A stretch of DNA of 64,000 nucleotides from Chrysopilus asiliformis. Its lineage: Eukaryota > Arthropoda > Insecta > Diptera > Rhagionidae. The notes below the pieces were generated by a model, which was not told the DNA's origin, did no database searches, and worked only from the letters and a program-made list of their open reading frames with translations. Made by a program: the position numbers and the translations under genes. Where the stretch lies: the NCBI GenBank assembly GCA_964034945.1, contig OZ035961.1, positions 25,955,684 to 26,019,683 of the forward strand, given 5' to 3'. Shown piece by piece: positions 11,023 to 24,100 of the stretch. How positions within the stretch are numbered: the stretch's first letter is position 1; the number at the start of each line of letters is the position of its first letter.

Positions 11023-11711
11023 GTTTTTTTTGTTATGATTTATTTATTCATTTATTCGTTTATTTGGCAATTCCACTTTGATATGTATATCTGAGCACGT
11101 TTTCATACAGTTTTTGGGTGGCTAAAGAAATTGATTTAAGTGAATGACTCTGCATTTTACGCCTGCTTTTGGTCGAATCGAGAGCTAAAAAATTCTATGT
11201 TTCGTCTGTGCGAATTGTCGGGTGCGAAATTCATTAAAATTATTGTGTTTATTTCTATCAGTTTTGCATAAATATGTATATGTGTAACAAAAGACGCGAT
11301 AATAGAATTTAATAATAAACGTACGAATGTTTATTGGCAACAGTACACACGATGTATTCCAAATAATTTTTAAATTGAACGTTTAATAAATTTTGACACG
11401 CAATCATTTTCAAATGACGGGCGGGTTTCAAAGCTACACATTTTTAGTGTTAATGTCCAAATATGTTAAGTGTTGATTTTTTATAGTATTTGACATGTGC
11501 AAAAAAAGTTCGGTTCCCTATAGTTTACTATAATTAAATGAAAGAAGAAAAAAAAATGATAATAAAATGAAACCATATCCGTCTTATTGTTAAATGAAAT
11601 CTGATTAAATGGCATAAAGTTGAGAAAAATAAATCTTATTATACACGGTGTGTTTTTCTATAAATGATAGAGTGAAAATTTAATTATAGATTAGTTGATA
11701 ATAATAGTAAA
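11023..11711 (+). promoter_or_regulatory. Dfd: Probable Dfd promoter and 5' UTR region
   Basis: The 0.7 kb before the Dfd ATG is AT-rich and free of recognised transposons. A TCAGTT initiator-like word lies at 11258-11263, but no downstream promoter element is correctly spaced, so the start of transcription cannot be fixed. The sequence just before the ATG (AGTAAAATG) suits translation start in insects. Confidence 0.3.
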
Positions 11712-12129
11712 ATGAGTTCATTCCTAATGGGATATCCTCATGCACCGCACGTTCAAAACCCGATGGGTTCTAGTATTGAGCCCAAATTTCCACCATCAGA
11801 GGATTATCATCATTACAATGGGTATGGCATGCCAACGGGTATGGCCCAAACTGGATCAGAATATGTTTCACCACATCATAACGGTTCCGTTCATCAAAAT
11901 GCCAATAACTTTAATTATTCACATCAAGGAATCGGCGGACATTACTACCACCACCATCATCATCACGGCTACGGCTCACAAATGCATTCTGTACAAAATA
12001 ACGCATATTCGAATAGTGGATATTATGGCGGTTATTATGGGAATACGGCGCCCCATCAAATGATGGATTTGCCATTACAGTGTCCCAATTCCGAACCAAC
12101 AAACACCGTTTTAGGATTACAAGAATTAG
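11712..12129 (+). CDS. Dfd: Dfd coding exon 1
   Basis: Encodes residues 1-139 plus the first base of Gly140. The start is fixed by the [13 protein letters not shown] signature and by [10 protein letters not shown] further on. The region is rich in His, Tyr, Asn and Gly and ends [11 protein letters not shown]. The donor is G|GTGAG at 12130, leaving phase 1. Confidence 0.96.
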
Positions 12130-15100
12130 GTGAGATTTTAGTGCAAATTAATACAGGAACTTTAACCTCTTCAAGGGAGTTCTTATATGCTTAATGCGAT
12201 TGACAAATCGTATATAGGGTGACTGAATTCGGTAAATCGTTTGAAGCGCATAAAATGCATTACCTCGTTTTGTTATAACATTTTTTATATCCGATATTAA
12301 CGTTGATAAGTCAAAATAACTTTTCGCACACCTAGAAGTTATTCTTTAAAATATGGGATCGCGATTATAGGACTCTTTACCCTATTATACAGCACAGACA
12401 AAAAAGATTCTAGCTACTTTCTCTGTGTAGGCGAGCTATTAATTGGCTGAACGAAGAAGGTTTTTATGGATTAATTTAAGTACAATTTTCTTGCATAAAG
12501 GGCCTGTAACATTTTAAATACAATAAATTTGTTAAAAAAATTGAAAATAAAGTTGATTTTTCAACAAAATTTTCGAAACAAGACGGACCGAAACTTTACG
12601 AACAGTCAACGGTTTTCCAATGGCAACACTCTTGTTTTATAAAGTCACTCTACGGCATAACGATAATTCAAAAGCAGTGCTCAACTAAACCTTTTTATAC
12701 CTGTATGGTGAAACCAAGGGGTATATTAGATTTGCCTTACCGTTTGTAACGTCAAGATCCCGTCATCACACACAAAAATGAATTACACCAGTGTGTTTAA
12801 AATGATAAAAAAAAAATGATTTTTGCATGTCCGTCCGTTTGTCCGTCCGGCCGTCCGTCCGTTTGTCCGTCCGGCCGTCCGTCCGTCCGTCCGTCCGTCC
12901 GTCCGTCCGTCCGTCCGTCTGTCCGCCTGTCCGTCTGTGACGCGGATTGAGGGCGCACGGATTGAGCTACAGACTTTAAATTTTGCGCAGATCCGTTTTT
13001 CGTAAAATGCGAGGCTAAGTTCGTTCATGGGCAAAAATTGACCATTAGGGGGGGTACCCCCCATACGAACGAAAACGTTTTTTGCGAATATCTTATAAAT
13101 AGTGCATCTTATCAAAGAAGTGCAAGAACAAAAGTTATTTAGGATATGATTCTACATAAAACTCCCAAACATCAAAATCCGATTGGAATACATTTAAAAA
13201 AATCTTATTCGCCGATACAACTGTTCTGCGTTCACTTGCCAGATTGGCAATTATAGCTTTTGTTATGTTTTAAATCCATATTTTATAGTGTGTCTATGTA
13301 CACAGAAAAAAGTGATTAGTAAATTCACTTACAATTTTCGTTGATTTTCAGACAGCTACAAAAAAATAGATGAACTACCGACAAAAGTACAGTTAGTTAC
13401 TAAAATGTAGATAATTTATCTAATCAGACCAAGTTATTGTCTACTTTTGTCGGTAGTTCATCTATGATTTTGTAGATGAATTTACTAATCACTTTTTCCT
13501 GTGTAAGACCTATGAAACTTATAGTGTAGTGCAGTGTTTTCTAACCAAGTGCACAGAAAAAAACGATTCGAAATCTCATACAATGTGAATTGGATGAGCA
13601 CAAATTATGAAACTCAACCAATATACTAACAATAACAAATATTTAATTAGACTACATTACTGTTTAAATTAATTGATATACCAAAGTGTGATTTATTGAT
13701 GGTGAACATGTTTTTTTTTGCGTGAATACGGGACAGGTTACCAGTGTGAACTCATACTTTTGCATTTTTGTGAGGTTAAAAGAAAAAAAGTTGATGTCTT
13801 CAGCCGCCATATTTCCCATTGACATTTGATGGAAACGATTTCGTTTCGAGAATTAAATTTCTTATTTCAGGCGAATGACTGAAGGATATTGCATAAAAAA
13901 TAGATAGGAGACATTTTTGAAACAGCACAATTTTATTGGCATCAAAATTTCATTGCAAAAGAAAAAATAAATTTGACCGATAAAATAAAATTAAAGAAAT
14001 TTTTGATTAAAAACAAAATAATTCGATGGCCCATTAAAATCTGTTTAAATTTCAGATCCAATATTGTCGAAAAATTTTAATGGCAATTAAAATCACGACA
14101 TGCAACCGGAAGAAAAGTCCATTATAAAATAACACTCCACAAAAGTTTCCATTAATTTGTCGCCATTAGATTTTTCTCGTTCGTCTTCTGCTTACGTTTT
14201 TATTTATTCATCTCTGTTTACTAGCAAGCATTCGAGGGAGAAAGAAAACGCCGCATATTTGCTAAATTGTATGATTAACAAAATATATTTTGTGTTTTCT
14301 TTAATTTAAATTTGTGAACTCTAAAGAATATGGCTGGGAACATCATAAAATGTGTTGTATGACCAATAATCATACAATAGATTCGATAAACTCAAACATT
14401 TCTTTAGCTGAGTTCAACTAATCTTTTTTTTCTGTGTGTACATACATGTGCTCCTAGAAGTACATCGGCTGATTCCAGGGGGTACGCGAAATCTCAAAAA
14501 CAAAATGGCGGCAACCAAAATTTGAAAAAGTTAAAAAGTGATGTAAACAAAAAAAAATATCATGAATTTATATTAGTAAATCAAAAGCTACCTGTAATCT
14601 AATTCTGAAAGTATTTTGGTATTTGGTTTGGTACTCATGTTAGCTCAAGTTCTCTGTAGAATCACAATAAATTGTGTATTTTTCAAAGACAGCAAATCCA
14701 ATACCTCATTCCACAAACAAATTAGTCCTTTGACTGAAACCTTAAGGGGATTTAGCATTTTTTCGGGAAACAACTTATATATTTAACACGTTGGATGCCG
14801 GTTGACCCACCAGTGGTTCACATGTTTTGTTTAAATATGAAGCCGTGTGTACCACTGGTGGGTTACATGCACACTTCATTCTGTATCAGCACATTTTATA
14901 CACAAATAACAATCACTATGAAACGGTATTTACATTTAGGCACTTAAGAAATGGTTTTGTTTTTATATGGTGGCAGTCAACATGTTAAAAATAGGAGCTA
15001 CTTATTTGATGGCAACCTTTAGTACTATTACCGCCTTATCTTTCAGCTTTTTAGTAAAGTTATCAATTCGGATCAGCAAATTTGTCGCCTGCGGCGCAAA

Positions 15101-18100
15101 TAGTTCACTTTTGATCTCTTATAAATTAATTAGTGTGGATTTCGAACATACTCTTATAGTTCATAATAAGTATTTATATTCTTGCGATTCAGTTTACGCC
15201 AACATTTTGTATACAATGATTAAAGGGGGCACGCGAGAAAAAACTAGCTTGCTAGGGGGTACGCTAGCGAAAAGGGTTTGGAAACACTGGTGTAGTAGGT
15301 GGTACAATTCATTATAAACCAGTGCTCCCAGTAGTATTTTTTGCTTCTTGCTCAGAGTAACAACTAGCCCTTTCTGGGTCTAGCACAAGTTTTCAATTTT
15401 CTACTTTTCCTAAAGAAAAACTACTTGTAATATTTTTTTAGTAAATATACATTAGAAAAAAAAAATCCAAGGAATGCGCCGCGGGTGAAAATGTTGGTAT
15501 ATTAACCATGTTAGCTGTATTAAATTATACAATATTCAGATTATTAAACGTACCCAAACGTAGCTGGAACATATTTATTGGAATATAACTTAGCGAATAT
15601 GGTGAATCTAGCTAGATTTTGCTGTTTGAATATATTTATTCGCAAATACAGTTTAGTTGTGCTTATTACTAATTAAAGTTCCTGCAGTTGGGACTAACCT
15701 AGCGTCGCACTCCTACATCTTGCTTTGGTGCCGCAGTGTTTGTGTTAATTAAAAGGGTTTTTTTAAAGGGATTTTTGAAAGAGTCCATTAAGCAGTAGAG
15801 AGATGCCAATATTTCAAAGGCATAATTCCGGTCGTTGTACGACTGAACATTTTTCAAAAAGAATTGTATTTTATTCATCCTTTCCTAAGGTTGCTATCCG
15901 TCTTCTTTTCCTCAGACAAAGTTCTCTTTTTTAGGGCGTCCAAAGACGTCCATTTAGGGTATTTAGTTTTGTCCGGGTTGTTCTTGACGTTTCCAGAGAA
16001 TTTCAAGCTAACTGAGGTTTACTTCATAAAACCAAGACATCAAGAAACTTTAAGGGTGTATTTCACCACGAAACGCCAAAATTTTCGCCTGCGGGGTATT
16101 TCATTAAATGGGTTTGTCCGCAGTGCATTTCTTTTTGTTTAATTTTGTTTGCAAAACATGTTTTTTGAAAAAAAAAACCGAGAAAAAGAAATAGCAACCG
16201 ATGTCTTCTCTCTTGCATTTATTAGTAAAAAAATTTTTAGGGAAAAATATTTTGGGGAATTTTTTTGAAATGTCCGTGAACACCATATCTCTCGAAAGGA
16301 TCAAGCTGGAGACTTGAATTTTTTTACAGTTGCGTTTCCCGTAAATAGAAAGGCTAAGTTGTTGAACAGACAAATTCGGACCATTCCTTCTTCCCTCCCC
16401 CATACAAATGGAATTTTTAAAATAATCATTTTGCCTGTCCTCGTATGGAGTCTTTGACGATAGGTCCCTGCCAATTGTGGCTTTTTCTGTGTTTTTGGTA
16501 TTGGTTCAAACAATTTTTAGAAAAAAATTGTTAAGAACCCGTTATGATTTTTTTTGGAAAAACTAAATTTTTTTTCGTCCGGTTTTAGCTCAATTTTTCC
16601 TTGATTTTTTAGACACAAATACATGTTTATAAAAACAATACATGTTTATTTCATCAAGATCGGCCCAGACATTGAGGAAAAAAAATTATTGAAAAAAATG
16701 TTTTTCTTGTATTATAAATTGTCATGGGCCAATTGTCAAATACTCGATATGATGAAAGACAAAATATTTATTTAAAAAATCCATTTGTATAGGATAGGGG
16801 GAAAGGAGTGGTCCCATTGGATTTTGATATAAGGAACGGTTATATAAAATCATATTCTAAACACAAACTTTATAAATTTTTTGACACAATGCACAGTTTT
16901 CGAGAAAACAGCAAAAACGTATTCCATTTATATGAGAGGGAAGCATTGATCCGATTGGTTTTTGATGTACGGATGAATTCTGTAAAATCCTATGCTAAAC
17001 ATATTTTATAAAATCAGAGCAAATTATTAAGTATTTCTATCCACAGCATGGGATAGAGCAAAATTGGATAAAAACTATGCACTTGCATCTAAATATCGGC
17101 ATACTATATACCGTGAAATTAAAAACATGCAATTTTTTCTGGGTATTACTAGGCACAAAATAGGATATAGAATTTTCTGTGAAATTCATTAACACTGGGT
17201 TCAATTTGACCCACATGACGAAAGCATACATCAAATGAGAAAAAAGCGCCAAAATCTATCCGCTTTGTGCATTCTTCTAATGACCTTCAGTTATTAAATT
17301 TTAATATTGTGGTATCATTTTGATAATACTATATCGCCAGTTTTCAAAATCCAATTAAAAACTATTGCACTGTGATTTCAGGAAAACAATTTAAGAAAAT
17401 CAGTTATGAGGATGATATATTTAGAAATTAATTTGTATTGTTTTTGTAAAAAATTTTAGGCCAATGTTTTTAGATTTAAAAAAAAAATCTTTTTTGAAGG
17501 GAAGAAGTAATGTTGAAAGGTAGAAGTATTTTTTCGAAGCAATACAAACACTTCCATCGGGCAATGTGGACAGACAGATAGACAGACAGACGGACAGACA
17601 GACGAACAGGCAAACGGACGGACTTGCGGAGATCAAAATCTTTCGTCATCCATAATATCCTGGAGTAGTTCATCTTTGTGTCCGCTGATTGGTTCGATGG
17701 GTTACAAACGGTATACTAAATCTAATATATTCTTATATGAGATATCATATAGAGTACAGCAATTCCGACCTTTTCCGAGTGCTCCTGGGTCGACTTCTGT
17801 CAGTCTCTCTTAAGAAAAAAATATCTTTCTGTCAGTCTGTCTGTCTGTTAGTCTGTATACAAAAGTTGAAGACAGTAAAATCTCCAACACTTTTATCCTA
17901 TACTATAACGCGATATCTTAAATCGGTATCGAAAAAAAACGTCATTTCAAAAAGATCTCTTTTTTGCGATTATCTCGAAAACGAATGGTTTTTTAATAGT
18001 TTAATGCATGAGATGGATGGAATAAAATGAGAATTCCTACAATTTACAGTTATCCGATATATTTTACTGTTGTCGAGGTATTTTCATGAAAAATAGAAAA

Positions 18101-21100
18101 ATTATATTTTTATTGTTCGAATTGCTTTCAAACCTACGAATGTTCGAAAATATAGTTAAGAAAAGAATTAAAGATATTAAAATTTTCTACGTTTTTGAAT
18201 TGCACCGTAAATCGATATCTTTTACCCTTATCGAGATATTCCAGATTTCGCAAAAACAATTGATTTTTTTGTGAACTAATATTTTATTTGTCGGGTTCTA
18301 GTGTAAATTGGGTGCGATCGTATATTTTGTATACACAAGATATTTTCTTTACATAGCCAATAATGTGTGAATATATTCGCAAAGTGTGATATAATATTCC
18401 AAATTTACAATAAAAATTTATTTTGTGATAATTTTACATATTTTCAGGTATGAAATTAGAAAGGCGGATAGAAGAAGCTGTGCCGGCAGGCCAACAATTA
18501 CAAGAATTAGGTATGAGACTGCGATGCGACGACACGAGTTCCGAGCATGTAAGTTTAACAATTTTTTAAACAATCTTGAATTTCTCCTTTGGGAAATGAA
18601 TGTTTGCGATTGGTTATTCTTTTTTTCCCCGGTGTTTATACATCTGCTAAGTAACATTTTTTTGACAGATTATCAAGTATTTTTCATTTCATTATATTAG
18701 TTTAAATTACGTACATTAATTTCAATGAATTACATTAATGACAATTAATTACATTACTTACGTTAATTACAGGTACATGCAAAGCTCGATTTACGCACAA
18801 GGTAAAATTTAAACCGTGTGCGCAAGTCGCGAGATTGAAACTATCCAAATTCCCAAAAATATGCTAGGAAAGCATGTTTACGTAATGGAAGTTAAGACTA
18901 TTTTATTTGTTACAACCTTTATTTATAAATAAGAACAATTTTTTTTCTATTGCGTATTTCGAGCTTTGCCTCTAATTAATGAAAATTGCTTAATTATGCG
19001 AATTTTACCAATACTGACTGTATTTTAGGGCAGTTTTTAGTATATTTTGCTACATATATAAGTTTGCAGAGAAAACTGCAAGCTACACGGTTAAAATTAT
19101 TGGACTAACTTTTATTCCCAGTTCTGGAATTCTACATTTTTTAATACTTTTTCTATTAAATTTGAAATTCTCTCAAATTATTAACTACATGTTTAATGAA
19201 ATTCTGTATTTTTTTTTTAAATTTTTCTTTCCGTTATAATCCGCGTATTGGCTGCAAAATCCTTGTTACGACGAGTATAAAAAACAGAGGTTAAAAACAG
19301 AGGTTTTCAGGCCTGTGTCCACATGGAAGTTTATTTGCAGAAGTCGCTTCTAACAGAGACTTCTGGAAGTTTTTCCCGTGGAAACACTAACTGCAAGTGA
19401 ACTTCCAGAAGTTGTGACACCAGAAATCTCTTCTAGAAGCGACTTCTGCAAATAAACTTCCATGTGGACACAGGCCTTTACACTTACCTTTTTCAATAAA
19501 TTAAATTTTAATAAACATATTGTATTAAATTTGAAAAAAATGATATTTAAAACCAAATAGCGCATTTGCATTAAATCGCAACAGGGAAATGCATTAAAAA
19601 AATAATGTCGTTGCATTAAATTTAATAAAAATAAGTATTAAAATCAATAAGTTATATCAGTTACATTTTCTTAAAAAAAATGGGAAAAAAATAATCTATT
19701 GTGAGATTAAATGTTAATATTTTTTCGGTGTAGAACTGTAAACAATACAGAAAAAATTAAAATTTAGCCCAAAAATTTTTTACCGTGTACCTACACAGAA
19801 TGGTAACATATTAACGCATTTTGTTTTAGTGCTTATAGCTATCGATTGGAGGCAGAGAATATTCGCCTGTTTCTTTAATTTAAAGTTTGCGAAAATAGTC
19901 GGGAAACGCTTCTGTGCATAAAGCGTAGTTTCCTGAAATTAGTCGTTATAGCTAATGGCCTTTACCAATGAGCTGTAACTAAATTAGTAACAACTTTTGG
20001 CGTGTGCGAAATGGGCTAATTACCTGCTAATTTCGGTTCAAATTCTAATTTTTATTGGAAAGTTTCCAGTTTGCTGTAATAAATGATTGAAAACGTACTA
20101 GAATTAGCATGCAATTAGATCTTTCGCACATGTCTTAAGTTGTTACTAAGTTAGTAACAGCTCATTGGTAACGGCCAATGAATATAGGCTATTTTTTTTC
20201 TTATCACAGCTGAGATAAATTGAAATCCATAGATTTCAAACCTTGCAAAAACCTTATAAGAAGTATCATAAAAATATATAATTAGAAGAAGCATGTTTAA
20301 TGTTTAATTTGATTAAAAAAGACCTCAAAAATGTTTTGAACCCTGCAAGGGTCCATCAAGTATATAAAACTGTAGGCGGAGAAAAAAAATAAATACAAAA
20401 TCTTATTTTTGGAGTGTGACGAAAGACAAAACCGGAAATTTCAGTAATGGGGACATTTTATAGTATGGGTATTCATGAGAGATAAAATTACCCATTACGT
20501 ATTTTTACGCGGAATATGACATGAACAAACTCTTTAAATAATTTGTATAAATTAGCCGTTCGGCATTAGCTGTTCGGCTGCTGAGAAAACCTCAAAATTA
20601 GAAGTTCACAATTTCTCTAAATTTTCATATTTGACGTTTGCGCCAGTTTACGAGGTTTTTTTGCACTTCAAAATCGTCGTGTAAGTTTACAAGTCTCGCG
20701 TAAGAGATTTTCCATACAGTTCATTTACCACTTGTTGAACTTACCCGGTTTACACGATTTTCGAGAAATTTCCAACATTTCATTAATATTCTGAGTGATT
20801 CATCTTTTCATTCACAAACTGTTATGATATTAATTTTTTTGCATTCAGAGAAATTTGTATCTTCAAAGCAAAGAAATATGTTCTTTGGTTTGGAGATATG
20901 TTTTTATGCTTTAATTAAAGAACATTTTCTACAGTTTGAAGATTTTTCTTCAGTATAATGCCAAGACTAAAAACATTTGAAAAACACATAATTTTTTTCA
21001 TTATTTCAAAAAGTTGTCTGATTTTAAAGCCGCAATTATTTCCTAGTTTCAAAGAAAACGTTGTTCCTAACAAAAGTAACATTTTCTATGGCGGTAAATC

Positions 21101-24100
21101 ATTATTAATGTTCTATGAACTGAAGTATATTTTTCTTTAAACCAGATATTTTTTTTGCGTGTAGATTTCGTACCTAATATGTTATGTCTGTATGTCATTC
21201 TTTTTGCTCTCAGGTTCTTTTGCTGACATGTAAACAATGTTGGAAATATGTAATTTTCTAAATAAATAAGAAAACAAATTACTATTTTCTCTTTTACCAC
21301 ATTTTTTGTGAAATTCTAATTAATATTTTATTATCTTAAAAAACTTTTATGTATTTTTTTTTATTCAGGATGATTTACTGGATGAGGATAGACTTATGCT
21401 GGATCGATCACCAGATGAAATGGGATCGCATGGCAACGACATGGACGATTTGGTTGATTCGGATTCAGAGCATGGTGATGGTGAAAATGGTGGTGAAACG
21501 ACAGATGGCGAACGAATTATTTATCCATGGATGAAGAAAATTCATGTCGCCGGTGTTGGTATGTTTATAGATATATGATTTTAGTTTTTTGTTTTTACCA
21601 GACATTTTCAACCCCATTTCCCAAAAAAAAACAATCCCCAGTCAACGGACATGGAAAAAATCAAAGAAAAACGGAATAGATTCCAACATTCCTTTCAATG
21701 TGATCGCCCCGAAATCTGAGCACATGGAATTTAGGCAATTTCCTTCCTAAAACTTTGAAATTCCTCAACATAGAACGAAAAACAAAAAGGAAGACAATTC
21801 TAATGGTCATTCTTTATTTCGTCATTGTCCATGTTGTTATTCTGTCTAGAGTTTTGCTCTTGCTTAACAACATTAGCAAGTTTTCTTGGTTTTTTTTGTT
21901 GTATTTCCACTTTTTTACCCAGTGGGGTCAACGGTAAGGGTTGCTGTAGGGTAAATTGAACAACGTATTATCATTTTTCATTTTCGAAGGGTTCGTCAAA
22001 GAAATCGATTTTCAAAGGATAATTACCACTCAAGCTGGAGCCATGTTTTACTTCTGTCCCATCCACACCTAAAACATTGTCCGTATATCTGCCGACAAAG
22101 GTATTTAGTGCTAAGCATGTATAGTCGATATATAGTTAATTTTACTATATTGAAAAGGTATTTTGTAAACGCTAGACATTGCTATATAGATTTTCTTCGA
22201 GTAGTGGCTATACAGTATATTAAAAGTGGTATTCCAGCAAATAAGCAATATAATAAGTACCAAATAGTGCTAGTATACAAACGAACTATGATGAGCTTTT
22301 AACTTGAAGGGATACAAATTGCATAGCATCAATCAAACTTTAACAATAACTAGTGAAAAACGCATGAATTCAATACATATTCTTTTGAGGCCTAAATCAC
22401 CATAAATGAATTTCCCATTAATGTGATTTAAGTGTATATATACCAATAACGACTGAAATTAGTGACGTTCAAAATCACGACGTTTCATCGTCTATTCGTC
22501 TATATTTATGTTTATGTTTTGCTCTTTGTTGGCTGTGGAAAATCTTGTGGAAAGACATAACATCACAACTGATTGCCGATGTAAACAAAGTATTGTTACA
22601 CCGAGGACCCTAATTTATTTTCGTAACTTTTTTCCTGTACTTTTCACAAAAGTTATAAATAGCTTTCAATGCGTCTTTAAATGGTCGCCTATCTATTTTA
22701 AACGACCGACACTTGTTTTAGGAGAATATCATAAATGAGGTCGTACGCCACATTTTTCACCTTGAGGAAACTGATAGGGGGCCCTTTTATGTTTATGCTG
22801 CATCTTTCTATGATTTGTTATCTGCTTCTTGTTCGCTTTTCGAATTTGTTTCGTGAGATGAGGCTGTCTAAGCCAAAGTGCATCTAGAGTTGATGTTTAA
22901 AACTCATAGATGCATGCTTAGATTGATGCGTTCTTGTCATATCGGATTCCCAGAGGTCTAGAGTTTTTTTTTGTTGGTTGATCCTTTTTAGTGTTGTGAC
23001 ATCTTTCAATCTTATGTGGCCATTAATGCACTTGAGCTGATAAATTGCCAGTAATTTGTTTTGATACTTATAGGTACCTACTTGAATGTCATGTCAATAT
23101 CTTTTCCATCCTTTTTCTTATCAATAGTTTGACAATCGAGAAATTAGCATCTCATGATTAAGTGAGGGTTGAGTATTTTACCTTCTTTTTGGATATTTTG
23201 TAACGATTTTTTTCGGTCTATGAAATTCTGTAAATTTCAGAAATCCTCATGAGAATTGCGGTTCGTTTCAATTCAATCAATTCAATTTGAAATATGTATT
23301 TATGTGAATGGATAATATTTTATTTTTCAAACATTTATTTAATATCATGGCACATTTTTTCAACGTATTTTTTTAAAGCGCATATTTGAAAAGAATTTTA
23401 GTTGCATTTACGGAAAAACATAAAACATGAAAAAGCCAGAGGTATTTTTCTATTGGAACTGAAGGTCTTGATTTATTTGAATTAGGATTCCAAACAATGG
23501 TATTCTTCACAATTTTATCTTTTAGCGGTATCCGTTATCTTTTACCGTTATTAAGATATTTTCATTAAAAGGAAAATAATTAGATTTTTGCAAATTCCTT
23601 GCAAACTAGCGATTTTTCGAAAAAAGAATTAAATATATTAAAATTCTCTAATGTTTTTTATACCCGTATGGTAAAACCAAAGGGTATACTAACTTTGCCT
23701 TACCGTTTGTAACGCCAAGATCCCGTTATCACACACAAAAATGAATTACACCAGTGTGTTTAGAATGATAAAAAAAATTAATTTTTGCATGTCCGTCCGT
23801 CTGTCCGTCTGTCTGTCCGTCTGTCTGTCCGTCCGTCTGTGGCGCGGATTGCGGGCGCATGGATTGAGCTAGAGACTTGAAATTTTACGCAGATTCGTTT
23901 TTCGTAAAATGCGAGGCTAAGTTCGTTCATGAGCAAAAATGGACCATTAGGGGGGGTACCCCCCAAAACGAACGAAAACGTTTTTTGCGAATATCTCAAA
24001 AACGGTGCATCTTATCAAAAAAAGTGCAAGAACAAAAGTTATTTAAGATATGATTCTACATAAAACTCCCATACATCAAAATCCGATTGGAATAAATTTT

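Larger units (their letters stand above)
12130..18447 (+). other. Dfd: Dfd intron 1 (6.3 kb)
   Basis: GT at 12130 and TTTTCAG at 18441-18447. It contains repeat family A copy 2, a TA-flanked MITE, a hAT element with an internal TTAA-flanked MITE, and fragments of families B and C. No exon-like open frame with homology was seen. Confidence 0.9.
18549..21368 (+). other. Dfd: Dfd intron 2 (2.8 kb)
   Basis: GTAAGT donor and TTATTCAG acceptor. Holds a TAAT-rich cluster close to exon 2, a 0.7-kb TA-flanked element with another MITE inside it, and the second copy of the MITE seen at 1727. Bases 20180-21360 show nothing recognised. Confidence 0.9.

Noticed and set aside
1..11711. The Hox microRNA mir-10, expected upstream of Dfd
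   Set aside because: Both strands were scanned by eye for the ACCCTGTAGATCCGA core and it was not found. It probably lies beyond the window.
12783..13115. Open frames of Arg/Thr-Asp-Gly and Val-Arg-Pro repeats
   Set aside because: Compositional product of the GTCC microsatellite in repeat family A.
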